Shown in pieces: positions 1-6,884 of a stretch of DNA of 7,387 nucleotides. The stretch's first letter is position 1. Every line of letters begins with the position of its first letter. The position numbers were made by a program, and so were the translations under genes. The stretch is taken from contig NZ_RCYB01000092.1 in the NCBI RefSeq assembly GCF_004168205.1, positions 1 through 7,387 on the forward strand, given 5' to 3'. The notes under the pieces were generated by a model, which made no database searches, was not told where the DNA came from, and saw nothing but the letters and a program-made list of their open reading frames with translations. Source of the stretch: Catenibacterium sp. co_0103 (GTDB lineage: Bacteria > Bacillota_I > Bacilli_A > Erysipelotrichales > Coprobacillaceae).

Positions 1-80
1 TGTGGTTCACTACACTTGGCGGTAAATACCTGTGGTCAGACTATCTCCGACTGAATTAGTGCCATGCCCGGCACACGCGA
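1..80 (+). other. GC-richer structured stretch, possible right end of a TnpB-type insertion element
   Basis: This stretch is about 52% G+C, clearly above the AT-rich DNA after it. The plus strand reads CGSLHLAVNTCGQTISD from base 1 and stops at TGA 52-54. The AVNTCG part resembles the variable C-terminal tail (…AVNACG…) of many IS605-family OrfB/TnpB proteins. After the stop there is a compact hairpin, GTGCC (59-63) pairing with GGCAC (70-74). TnpB elements usually carry a structured RNA (omega RNA) over the end of the gene and the right end, so the layout would fit. The match rests on a few residues and the window cuts off everything upstream. It could instead be an unrelated structured RNA or intergenic DNA. 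Confidence 0.3.
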
Positions 81-82
81 AA

Positions 83-107
83 AAGAATAGGCTATTTACC
101 TATTCTT
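83..107 (-). terminator. Rho-independent terminator of the DUF1292-family gene
   Basis: AAGAATAGG (83-91) pairs with CCTATTCTT (99-107) around a 7-base loop. Read on the minus strand the stem runs into five U residues (80-84). The upstream arm of the hairpin contains the stop codon TAG (100-102) and the last codons of the gene, so coding sequence and terminator overlap. It probably ends the whole sbcD-sbcC-DUF1292 block, since no terminator was seen after sbcC. Confidence 0.8.
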
Positions 108-363
108 CTACAAAATTGAATTTGTCTTTGTTTCTTTCTTTGAATACTTCAAAGAGAATATTTGTTTGATCAGGTGTAACCCCTAATAAGCCATCTAAAC
201 CCTCTTCTTTAGTAGGTACGACTTCATAGATAGAAACCTGTGTTGTAGATTCATTATGTGGCATAAGAACAACATATGTGCGCTTATCATAAGTGAATTG
301 ATCTAATAGCTTGAATTCAACATCAGTCCCTGATGTATCTTTTAATGTAATAATGTTTTTCAT
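100..363 (-). CDS. DUF1292-family small acidic protein (YrzB-like), 87 residues
   Basis: This is a small acidic cytoplasmic protein with no signal peptide or membrane segment. The order 'T-L-x-D-x-x-G-x-x-V-E-F-x-L-L-D' followed by 'R-T-Y-V-V-L-M-P' and 'I-Y-E-V-V' matches the beta-strand pattern of DUF1292 proteins. These are widespread in Firmicutes and have no established biochemical role. The frame is open upstream to an ATG at 381. However, GAGGT at 371-375 lies 7 bases before the ATG at 363, so the shorter start giving MKNII is preferred. The gene follows sbcC after 56 bases, has a likely promoter of its own in that gap and ends in a hairpin. In other Firmicutes this family often sits near yrrK/yrzL, so its place behind sbcC may be simple adjacency rather than shared function. 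Confidence 0.75.
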   Translation of the reverse strand: MKNIITLKDTSGTDVEFKLLDQFTYDKRTYVVLMPHNESTTQVSIYEVVPTKEEGLDGLLGVTPDQTNILFEVFKERNKDKFNFVEE

Positions 364-383
364 TGTGTTTACCTCGCACATTT

Positions 384-413
384 ATTATGCCATAAGTATG
401 CGTCTTACGACAA
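384..413 (-). promoter_or_regulatory. Likely sigma-A promoter of the DUF1292-family gene
   Basis: On the minus strand TTGTCG (408-413) is followed, after an 18-base spacer, by CATAAT (384-389). Transcription would begin just upstream of the GAGGT ribosome binding site. The gene may also be reached by read-through from sbcC. The boxes are near-consensus but not perfect. Confidence 0.5.
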
Positions 414-419
414 TCATTT

Positions 420-3400
420 TTAACTGATCTGCCACTTCACATGAGAACCATGATCATCCTTAGATACAACTAATTGGTCTTCTATTTCCTGTTTTAATTC
501 TGATACATGGGAGATAATACCAATAAGTTTAGACCCTTCTGACATATCCATAAGTACTTTAACGGCTTCATCTCTTGAATGATCATCTAAAGAACCAAAT
601 CCTTCATCAATAAACATAATATCTAGATCAATACCTGATGCACTTTCTTTTATCTCATCTGCCATACCTAGGGCTAAAGAAAGTGCAGCCATGAATGATT
701 CTCCACCTGATAATGTATTGATTTCTCTTTCAGAATCAGTCACAAACGAATAAACCATTAAGTCTAAGCCTTTATTCTTACCTTCTCCTGCTTGTTCAAT
801 ATTCTTAAGATGTAGTTCATACTGACCAGCAGACATATCATAGAAACGACTATTGGCTTCTATTAAGATACGTTCCAGGTATGTTCTTTGTACATATGTT
901 TCTAAGTCCATTCTAGAACCTGATACATTACCAGATAATTGGTTGTATAAATTAGTTAACTGGTGGTTCTTATGAATCATTTCTTTTGTATGAGAAACAA
1001 TCTTATCTAAGCTCTTTAATGATTCAGTGTTGTTTAAATAAGTATGTTCTTCTTCTTTTACAGCTTCTAATTGATTTTGATATGTCTCTACTATATCTTG
1101 ATAATCTTTTTCTAGTTCATCTAGTTCAGGAAGTGATTGACCATTGATACGTTTCTCTATTGTTTCAATTTTAGAAGAGACACTGGCATAATTCTTAGAA
1201 TAATTCATATAAGCTTGATTGAAACGCTTTATATCTTCTTTTTGATACTTAGAAGTAAGCTCCTGCCAAGAATCACATTTGTATTCTTCTACTAAGTTTG
1301 TATAAGTCTTATAAGACTCATCCCTGCTTCTTTCTAGTTGAGGAAGAGATTCTTTATAGGATGTAATAAGTGTTTGACACTTATTATAAATATCTGTAGA
1401 TATATTTAATTTCTGTTTGAAGTCCTTATAAGCTGCCTCTTCTTCCTGTTTATTCTTATTAAGTAGACTGATCGCATTTTGTGCTTCTTCTAATGAAGCA
1501 TAGCTTAACTGGCTCTTTAATTGTGTCAATGTAGAATTTAAAGAAGCAAGTTTGACTTCATATTGATGAATAGTATCAGTCAGTGATTTTACATTCTCTT
1601 CGCATTGACTTAACTGTGTTTCAATTGTTTCTAGTTCTTTTGTAAGTACTTGATAACGACTCTTTCTCACATTGAGTTCTTCTACAAGACGACTGAGAGT
1701 TTGTTTCTCATTAAGAAGTGTTTCTTTAACAGAATTAAGTGTAGATTCACTAGAGAGTGTTTCACTTAGAATCTTTAAATCATTCTTGTATTTCTCTTTT
1801 AATTCATTTAAAGAATCATTTAAAGATGAGGCTTTTGCGCTTTCTGTTTCCAGTAAAACAAATGCCTTATCTTTTTCTTTTCTCATTTTTTCTAGTTCTT
1901 CTTTAGTGGCCACTTCTCCATCTTTAAAAGATGCAGGAAGTGGATGGTGGATAGAACCACATACAGGACATGGAGTACCTTCTTCAAGTGTTCTTGCAAG
2001 TAAACCTGCCTGAGCATCTAGGAAGAGTTTATTAGCTTCATCATAGAGTCTATTCTTCTGATTATAAAGAGTACTTAATCTTGTATATTCATTTTGTGTT
2101 GAGACGAGTTCTTTTTCTTTTTTAGAAATAGATTGAAAGTCTTTAACGAGGTTGTTGTAAGAATCAAGCTTAGTCTTGAATTCCTTATGTTTTGATTCTA
2201 GAATAACCTGTTCTTTTTCTACATCCTTGAGTGTTTCTAGTTCTGCTTTACCTTTTTCCTGTTTTAATAATAAAGATTCTTTGTTTTTATTGAGTAAAGT
2301 AAGCTGTTTAATAGAATTATCAATAGATTTATTAATATTAGATATACTATTTTCTATTTTGCATAATTGTTTTCTATTTTCTAAATCTTTTGTCGCTTTA
2401 TCATATTCCTGTGTATATAAACGGACAGATTGTTCGTATTTTATATCTACAGTTTTCTCTTCTTCTTTTAAGTTTTCATATTGAATGCGTAGTTCTGGCT
2501 CTCTTTTGCGTTCATTTTCTAGCTTATTTTGCGTATCTGTATATTGTTTTTGATCTTTTGTATAAGAGTTATATGCCTGCAAGATATTATAAGCATATTC
2601 AATTTTACTAGAGAGCTTATAGTTATTTTCTATCTCTTCTTTTTGATTATTTAAGTTAACGAGCTGTTGCTTTGCCTCTTTTAGAACTTGATAATCATTA
2701 AGAAGTTGTTTCGCTTGATCTAGATTTGTTTTCTTTTCCTCTTTTAATACATTAGTCTTACTTAATGCATCTTTCTCCTTATTAAGAGTCTCTTCTAATA
2801 CCTGACAATAAGATTCTAACTCATCTACTAATTCATTAAGATAAGAGATTTCCCCTCTTTGAATTGCTTCAATAAGGAAGACAAGGTTTTCATGTTCTTC
2901 ACCTACATGAATATGCCCTACTTCACTCATACATCTTGTTTTGATATCACTAATACTCTTTTCTGTTTCTTTTCTTCTATTATTGAGTTCTTCTACAATA
3001 TCATTATAGATTTCTGTATGGAAAAGCTTTCTAAAGATTTCTTTCTTCTCATTAGATGATTTACGCAATACATCCATGAATTCACCTTGTGCAATCATTG
3101 CGACCTGCATGAACTGTTCTTTAGTGAGATGAATGATATCAATGATCTTCTTATTGGCTTCTTTTTGAGGATACTCAGACCCATCTGGCATCATTAATGC
3201 GATACTACCCGATTCTGCTTTTTCTTTTCTTAAACCTTTTTTAGCGCCTGCTTTATAGTAAGTATAATGCTGGGGTATACGATGAATGGTATAGATTTTT
3301 TCATCATCACCATATCCTTGTGAGAAGGTCAATTCTACATAAGGCTTAACGTCTAGTGAGGCAAATTGGCTTTGTAAGAGTGTGCCTGTTTTCTTATTTA

Positions 3401-3575
3401 GAGTAGAACTACTTTCTCCATATAATGCGAATACAATCGCATCAAAGATAGTTGTTTTACCTGCTCCTGTATCTCCAGTAATTAAAAACAAATTCTGATT
3501 TGGTTCTCTAAAGTCAATGACTGTTTTAGATGCATAAGAACCAAAGGCTTCCATTACGAGTTTAATAGGTTTCAT
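420..3575 (-). CDS. sbcC: SbcC, SMC/Rad50-like ATPase subunit of the SbcCD nuclease, 1051 residues
   Basis: SbcC is the ATPase and tether of the SbcCD (Mre11-Rad50) complex, which cuts DNA hairpins, palindromes and protein-blocked ends. The N-terminal lobe has Walker A GDTGAGKT (residues 34-41) and a Q-loop Gln in AQGEF (Q163). Two long Glu/Lys/Leu-rich coiled-coil arms run from about 175 to 520 and 560 to 860. They meet at a CPVC zinc hook (536-539), almost exactly mid-protein, which dimerises two molecules through one zinc. The C-terminal lobe has the ABC signature LSGGES (955-960), Walker B DIMFIDE (985-991) and a D-loop GSLDD (994-998). Every key motif is present and the length is normal for the family. 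The start follows AAAGGGG six bases upstream and lies one base after the sbcD stop, so translation is probably coupled. Confidence 0.97.
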   Translation of the reverse strand: MKPIKLVMEAFGSYASKTVIDFREPNQNLFLITGDTGAGKTTIFDAIVFALYGESSSTLNKKTGTLLQSQFASLDVKPYVELTFSQGYGDDEKIYTIHRIPQHYTYYKAGAKKGLRKEKAESGSIALMMPDGSEYPQKEANKKIIDIIHLTKEQFMQVAMIAQGEFMDVLRKSSNEKKEIFRKLFHTEIYNDIVEELNNRRKETEKSISDIKTRCMSEVGHIHVGEEHENLVFLIEAIQRGEISYLNELVDELESYCQVLEETLNKEKDALSKTNVLKEEKKTNLDQAKQLLNDYQVLKEAKQQLVNLNNQKEEIENNYKLSSKIEYAYNILQAYNSYTKDQKQYTDTQNKLENERKREPELRIQYENLKEEEKTVDIKYEQSVRLYTQEYDKATKDLENRKQLCKIENSISNINKSIDNSIKQLTLLNKNKESLLLKQEKGKAELETLKDVEKEQVILESKHKEFKTKLDSYNNLVKDFQSISKKEKELVSTQNEYTRLSTLYNQKNRLYDEANKLFLDAQAGLLARTLEEGTPCPVCGSIHHPLPASFKDGEVATKEELEKMRKEKDKAFVLLETESAKASSLNDSLNELKEKYKNDLKILSETLSSESTLNSVKETLLNEKQTLSRLVEELNVRKSRYQVLTKELETIETQLSQCEENVKSLTDTIHQYEVKLASLNSTLTQLKSQLSYASLEEAQNAISLLNKNKQEEEAAYKDFKQKLNISTDIYNKCQTLITSYKESLPQLERSRDESYKTYTNLVEEYKCDSWQELTSKYQKEDIKRFNQAYMNYSKNYASVSSKIETIEKRINGQSLPELDELEKDYQDIVETYQNQLEAVKEEEHTYLNNTESLKSLDKIVSHTKEMIHKNHQLTNLYNQLSGNVSGSRMDLETYVQRTYLERILIEANSRFYDMSAGQYELHLKNIEQAGEGKNKGLDLMVYSFVTDSEREINTLSGGESFMAALSLALGMADEIKESASGIDLDIMFIDEGFGSLDDHSRDEAVKVLMDMSEGSKLIGIISHVSELKQEIEDQLVVSKDDHGSHVKWQIS

Positions 3576-3576
3576 A

Positions 3577-4719
3577 TTATACCCCTTTCACATGGTTGAT
3601 GATATCCTGTAATAAGTCTTTTTCTTCTTCATCAACACCATTTAAGAAATCAGTACATAAAGAGAATGGATCCATTTTAACATCCTTCTTTACAACTGCC
3701 TGATAGTTATTCTTTCTTATGTTTTCTCTTCTTATTTCAAGTAATCTAGGGAATGCATTTTTTAGCTTTTCTTGCATTTCAAAGATATTGAGATCCTGTT
3801 TATCAGTGAGTACAACTCTCACAAAATCATCACAGGATTGACTTAATACATCTTTAAGTTCTCCTTCTATGATTCTTAGATCATGAAGTGGTTTTAAAGG
3901 AAGTACCTGTGTTTCTACAACACCCTTCTCTTTCATTTCTATTTCTATAATTCCTTTGTCCTGACCTGCTTCACTCATAGAATAAGGTAAAGGTGTACCA
4001 CAATAGCGATAGACATCACTTCCTACTTTCATAGGCTTATGGATATGTCCTAGAGCAGCATAATCAAATGGGAGTAATACTTCTCCACTGACTTCATCTA
4101 TGTTACCAGCCGTACGTATTTCAGAGTCAGTTCGTTCTATGTCTTCTGCTTTCTTGTTAACTGGTAGATAGAACTGGTGAGAAATCAATACGTTTCTATC
4201 CTTTGTATTCATTTCTTCTCTTTCTATCAGTTTCTTAATTGTTTCACTATAAGAGTAGTTTCTTCCATCGTTAGTTCCAATAATGTTTTTAACCATGGAA
4301 GGTTTCACAAAAGGAAGAAGGTAAAAATGAACAGGTCCATAAGTGTCATTTAAAGTAATTCTTTCAATATGATCTTCTTCTTTTTCAGGAGGGTTACCTA
4401 CCATATAGAGGTTCTGTTTAAGTAGTACCTGTCTAAAACAATCTATTCTAGGGGCACTATCATGATTACCAGAAATCATCATAATAGTAGATTGGGGTAC
4501 TGCTTCCTTTAAAGATGTCACAAAAGAGTCAAATAGACTCACTGCTTCAGCACTAGGAACAGCTTTATCATATATATCACCTGCAATCATAATAGCGTCA
4601 GGTTGTTTTTCTTTTGCGTATTGTACAATTCTATTAAGTATATATTGTTGGTCTTCTGTTAAGTCTCTGTTCATTAGCTTTAAGCCAATATGGAGATCAG
4701 ATAAATGAAATAGTTTCAT
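3577..4719 (-). CDS. sbcD: SbcD, Mre11-like nuclease subunit of the SbcCD complex, 380 residues
   Basis: SbcD is the manganese-dependent exonuclease/endonuclease of SbcCD, acting on double-stranded ends and hairpins under control of SbcC ATP binding. The calcineurin-like phosphoesterase core is complete: D8 and H10 in SDLHIG, D48 in GDIYD, N85, H86 and D87 in GNHD, H181 in ISHQF, and H225 and H227 in GHIH. The remaining roughly 140 residues fit the capping and SbcC-binding region. The ATG start is supported by AAAGGA nine bases upstream (minus strand). It is the first gene of the sbcD-sbcC operon, the usual order in Firmicutes. The stop TAA (3577-3579) is separated from the sbcC ATG by a single base. 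Confidence 0.96.
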   Translation of the reverse strand: MKLFHLSDLHIGLKLMNRDLTEDQQYILNRIVQYAKEKQPDAIMIAGDIYDKAVPSAEAVSLFDSFVTSLKEAVPQSTIMMISGNHDSAPRIDCFRQVLLKQNLYMVGNPPEKEEDHIERITLNDTYGPVHFYLLPFVKPSMVKNIIGTNDGRNYSYSETIKKLIEREEMNTKDRNVLISHQFYLPVNKKAEDIERTDSEIRTAGNIDEVSGEVLLPFDYAALGHIHKPMKVGSDVYRYCGTPLPYSMSEAGQDKGIIEIEMKEKGVVETQVLPLKPLHDLRIIEGELKDVLSQSCDDFVRVVLTDKQDLNIFEMQEKLKNAFPRLLEIRRENIRKNNYQAVVKKDVKMDPFSLCTDFLNGVDEEEKDLLQDIINHVKGV

Positions 4720-4752
4720 TATTATTTGTCCTTTCTATGTCAAGATAAGTTT

Positions 4753-4782
4753 ATTATACACCATCTCTATATTCTATGTCTG
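4753..4782 (-). promoter_or_regulatory. Promoter of the sbcD-sbcC operon
   Basis: On the minus strand a perfect TATAAT (4753-4758) lies 18 bases after CAGACA (4777-4782), which keeps the GACA half of the -35 consensus. Initiation near 4746 would give a leader of about 27 bases before the sbcD ATG, containing its AAAGGA ribosome binding site. A 9-base direct repeat (GACATAGAA on the minus strand) occurs at 4772-4780, overlapping the -35 box, and again at 4733-4741 in the leader. Confidence 0.65.
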
Positions 4783-4834
4783 AAATTCATGCTTGATAAT
4801 ACCTTAAAATAGGAGTCATAGAAAAAAATATAAA

Positions 4835-4876
4835 ATTGTTTGGTGTATACAAAAAAATAAGACAATATACAACAAT
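4835..4876. repeat. Imperfect inverted repeat in the divergent promoter region
   Basis: ATTGTT (4835-4840) plus GTATA (4845-4849) on the left is mirrored by TATAC (4866-4870) and AACAAT (4871-4876) on the right. The left arm carries four extra bases (4841-4844). The right arm overlaps the -35 region of the plus-strand operon. It could be an operator for a repressor, but the bulge and AT-richness mean it may be chance. Confidence 0.3.
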
Positions 4877-4888
4877 CAGTATTATAAT
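4859..4888 (+). promoter_or_regulatory. Promoter of the unknown two-gene operon
   Basis: A perfect TATAAT (4883-4888) lies 18 bases after AAGACA (4859-4864). Start of transcription would fall about 30 bases before the first gene. It diverges from the sbcDC promoter, with the two -35 boxes about 76 bases apart, so the two operons could share regulation. Confidence 0.6.
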
Positions 4889-4923
4889 AGTACTAGAAAA
4901 CAAATTGATTGGAGTTGTATCGT

Positions 4924-5880
4924 ATGTCTTATTTTGATCAAAGAGAAGATTCTATATTGTTGATGGATGAATCTCTTCTTAATTTATATGATGAACAGTT
5001 TGAATACAGTTCATTCAAATCTTTAATTTCGAAAAAATATAATCAATCTAATATATTTATGAATCATCTTTTTGATTCCATTGAACAGGATGATGATGTG
5101 AATTTGGTCGTTGATCTGTCAGATGAGTTGAAAGAAAAATATAAAAAGGGATTACTTAGATTCGATAAAGATAAGAATAGCAACATGTATGCGCAGTTAC
5201 GAGATGAGAAGAATCATTACGGGAAGAAGTTAAACATCAAAGAACAAGTGAATGAAAAGGATTTGATTATTGCATCACAGTTAAATGTCATCAAAGATGT
5301 ATTAGATGATATTGTAGATACATTAGAAAATATTGAAGAGAACATCAGTCATATATTGATGGAGTTTCATAATGATAGAGTAGGATTATATTATAGTGGG
5401 TTATCTCTCTATCTAGAAGCATTACAAGTAAGTGACGCATCTTTAAGAAATGAACTCATATCTCAATCATTGAAATCTCTCAATGATTCACAGGCCCAGA
5501 TTATTCAGGAACTCAAATCTGATATAGCTTTCCTAAGATCACCTCAGTTCAATAAGATAAAAAGAAAGAAACACGATTGTCTTGTAGAGAAAATGCAGAA
5601 CATTCATGTTTGTTTTCAGACGATCAATAGAATCATCACCTTAAAAGCAATGATTTATTTTGATAGTAATCAATTCAATTCTATGCTGATGGTTTGTAAT
5701 GAATACCAGAGGTTCATAAAAGCTATCATAAAACCAAACGTGGGATTTTTGATTGAGTGTGATCCAAGAGATGACAAACTCATAAATAGTACTTGGAGTA
5801 AAAGAGCGAATGCATTACTTGACTACAAAGAAATTCAAAACAGATTAAGAGCTATACAATACAAAACGGAGGGTAATTAG
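4924..5880 (+). CDS. Helix-rich cytoplasmic protein of unknown function, 318 residues
   Basis: I do not recognise this protein with confidence. It has no signal peptide and no membrane segment. It is mainly charged and helix-forming, with an acidic N-terminal third (residues 1-70). A long heptad-like helix covers about residues 112-150, and a conserved-looking block reads NDRVGLYYSGLSLYLEAL (150-167). Further helices rich in Leu, Gln and Ser follow. No catalytic motif such as a Walker box, HNH or PD-D/ExK was seen. The ATG at 4924 is chosen because GGAG (4911-4914) lies nine bases before it; the frame also allows a TTG at 4909, which would overlap that site. It is first in an operon with the zinc-cluster protein, one base apart, so the two probably work together, perhaps as a complex. 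Confidence 0.85.
   Translation: MSYFDQREDSILLMDESLLNLYDEQFEYSSFKSLISKKYNQSNIFMNHLFDSIEQDDDVNLVVDLSDELKEKYKKGLLRFDKDKNSNMYAQLRDEKNHYGKKLNIKEQVNEKDLIIASQLNVIKDVLDDIVDTLENIEENISHILMEFHNDRVGLYYSGLSLYLEALQVSDASLRNELISQSLKSLNDSQAQIIQELKSDIAFLRSPQFNKIKRKKHDCLVEKMQNIHVCFQTINRIITLKAMIYFDSNQFNSMLMVCNEYQRFIKAIIKPNVGFLIECDPRDDKLINSTWSKRANALLDYKEIQNRLRAIQYKTEGN
5868..5872 (+). promoter_or_regulatory. Strong ribosome binding site inside the end of the upstream gene
   Basis: GGAGG lies nine bases before the ATG at 5882 and within the last codons of the 318-residue gene, whose TAG ends at 5880. This supports the 5882 start and translational coupling of the pair. Confidence 0.8.
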
Positions 5881-5881
5881 T

Positions 5882-6250
5882 ATGGATTCAAGAAAGAAGG
5901 CTTGTCCTAATGAATGTTGTAAGACACACAGAAAAAAGAAATATAGTGCAAAAATTAACTATTGTCCTGAGTGTGGTGAGAAATTAATCTATGTTTGTAA
6001 GGCACATGGTTGTTTTAAACCATTGGATGAAGCAGAACCTGAACATAGTTATTGTCGTGAATGCCGTACAAAACGAGAGGACAGAAAAGAAACAGTAAAA
6101 GCAGTTGCAAAAAAGGGAGCTGAGATTGCAGGTGTTGTAGCAGTACCAGCAATAAAAGTATTACAAAAAGAGGCACCAAAAATAGCTGAACAGGTAGCAG
6201 AAAAGGCTATCAATGTAGCAGCTGACGCGATAAAAAAGAAGAAGTTATAG
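5882..6250 (+). CDS. Double zinc-cluster protein with Ala/Lys-rich C-terminal helix, 122 residues
   Basis: The first half looks like two small zinc-binding units. One uses C8, C12 or C13 with C28 and C31 (CPEC). The other uses C39, H42 or C44 with C58 and C61 (CREC), and H55 is nearby. This is a zinc-ribbon-like arrangement, usually used for binding protein or nucleic acid rather than catalysis. From about residue 66 on, the protein changes to an Ala/Val/Lys-rich stretch (72-117) that could form one long amphipathic helix, broken by P89 and P99. It ends in a basic KKKK tail. The segment around 79-94 is fairly hydrophobic and could touch a membrane, but it is too short and mixed to call transmembrane. 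The protein is translated from GGAGG one base after its partner. No family name is offered. Confidence 0.82.
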   Translation: MDSRKKACPNECCKTHRKKKYSAKINYCPECGEKLIYVCKAHGCFKPLDEAEPEHSYCRECRTKREDRKETVKAVAKKGAEIAGVVAVPAIKVLQKEAPKIAEQVAEKAINVAADAIKKKKL

Positions 6251-6251
6251 C

Positions 6252-6292
6252 ATAAATGAGAGGATATTCACTGTAGTGGGTATCCTCTTTAT
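6252..6292 (+). terminator. Terminator of the unknown two-gene operon
   Basis: AGAGGATA (6259-6266) pairs with TATCCTCT (6281-6288), with an inner CACT/AGTG helix (6269-6272 with 6275-6278). ATAA (6252-6255) can extend the stem by pairing with TTAT (6289-6292) across a small bulge. It starts just after the stop codon at 6250. The U-run is short, so ending may be incomplete, and it could also work from the other strand. Confidence 0.7.
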
Positions 6293-6345
6293 GTTAGCTA
6301 TAGAATAGATTTTTGCATATACATACAGCTTTCTAGTTAGAAAAA

Positions 6346-6366
6346 GAAACAGCAGCCCGCTGTTTC
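6346..6366 (-). terminator. Minus-strand terminator of the truncated gene
   Basis: GAAACAGC (6346-6353) pairs perfectly with GCTGTTTC (6359-6366) over a 5-base loop. On the minus strand it is followed by five U residues (6341-6345). It lies seven bases after the stop codon of the remnant at 6374-6433. On the plus strand there is no U-run after it, so it points leftwards. Confidence 0.75.
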
Positions 6367-6373
6367 TCTCTCG

Positions 6374-6433
6374 TTAGATTCCAAACTCTCTTGCAAGTTC
6401 TTCATCTACTTCATAAATAAATCCTTTCGTTTG
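6374..6433 (-). pseudogene. C-terminal remnant of a gene interrupted by the insertion element
   Basis: Just upstream of the minus-strand terminator a short frame ends in KGFIYEVDEELAREFGI and TAA (6374-6376). Its composition is like a normal acidic protein tail, and a terminator follows immediately, as expected for a real gene end. Going upstream, the frame meets a TGA at 6434-6436, right where the left end of the IS200/IS605 element should begin. The simplest reading is that the element inserted into the gene and only the last 17-19 codons remain here. The fragment is too short to name the parent protein. Confidence 0.45.
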
Positions 6434-6446
6434 TCATAGGCGGAAA

Positions 6447-6468
6447 CCCACTGCCTTTAGGCGATGGG
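6447..6468. repeat. Subterminal left-end hairpin of the IS200/IS605 element
   Basis: CCCA (6447-6450) pairs with TGGG (6465-6468) and GCC (6453-6455) with GGC (6460-6462) around a TTTA loop. There is a T-G wobble and one C/A mismatch in the stem. Imperfect subterminal hairpins with an unpaired base are what TnpA proteins of this family recognise. Its place 21 bases beyond the tnpA stop fits the left end. Confidence 0.65.
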
Positions 6469-6489
6469 AGGAGCCTCGTAAATCATTAT

Positions 6490-6884
6490 CTATTCTCCCT
6501 GACTTTCAATATATTTTTGTATAGTTTCTGATGACACTTCTCCAATGCTGCAAGCAAAATAACCATATGACCAAAATGTTTTTTCCTTCCAATACTGTTT
6601 TGATAAGACCGAACTATACTTTTGCCATAAGTGGTATGTTTTTTCCTGCTTTACAATTCAAACTTTATCTGCTGTATCGTAACTTAATAAGAAATGCATA
6701 TGGTCTTTGTCAGTTTCTATTACAATAATTTCGTAGCCACGAGTATTAGCTATATCGAGAATCTCTTGTTTAACATCATCGGTAATAGAGCCTTTTAGTA
6801 GTTGTTTGTGGTATTTGGTTACTAGGACTATATGTACTTTCAGACTGTATTTCCGTCTGTTATGAGATTGTATCTACTATTCAC
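6490..6884 (-). pseudogene. tnpA: Decayed tnpA, Y1 (HUH) transposase of the IS200/IS605 family
   Basis: The minus-strand frame reads through a recognisable IS200-type transposase: HNRRKYSLKVHIVLVTKY near the start, the HUH motif as HMH in DKDHMHFLLSY, then WKEKTFWSYGYFACSIGEVSSETIQKYIESQ with the nucleophilic Tyr in QKYIE, ending at TAG 6490-6492. The family has about 130-150 residues. Two lesions are visible. An in-frame TGA (6658-6660) follows the HUH region, and compared with relatives a few residues seem to be missing there. The start is also broken: the GTG at 6884 is one frame out from the body, and the correct frame has TAG TAG upstream. Any product would lack either the start or the catalytic Tyr, so the copy is inactive. 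Confidence 0.85.

Noticed and set aside
1..80. SRP RNA (4.5S-like) on the minus strand, because CGTGTGCCGGG resembles part of E. coli 4.5S RNA
   Set aside because: The conserved apical loop GGTCAGGTCCGGAAGGAAGCAGC is absent and the similarity covers only about ten bases.
364..381. ATG at 381 as start of the DUF1292-type gene
   Set aside because: It has no good ribosome binding site, and the GAGGT at 371-375 lies inside that extension, well placed for the ATG at 363.
1672..3059. Plus-strand open frames of 66-113 codons inside sbcC (1672-2013, 2176-2484, 2390-2611, 2859-3059)
   Set aside because: They lie opposite the coiled-coil codons of sbcC, are Ser/Phe/Leu-rich as expected for antisense of Glu/Lys-rich sequence, and resemble no known protein. 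They are shadows.
4720..4923. A LexA/DinR box controlling sbcDC
   Set aside because: No GAAC-N4-GTTC-type site was found in the divergent promoter region.
4909..4923. TTG at 4909 as start of the 318-residue protein
   Set aside because: It overlaps the GGAG ribosome binding site, which is correctly spaced for the ATG at 4924.
6293..6340. A hidden gene or RNA between the two facing terminators
   Set aside because: Only about 50 AT-rich bases with no start, ribosome binding site or strong fold.
6531..6728. Plus-strand open frame of 65 codons
   Set aside because: It is antisense to the decayed tnpA, whose minus-strand translation keeps clear transposase motifs.
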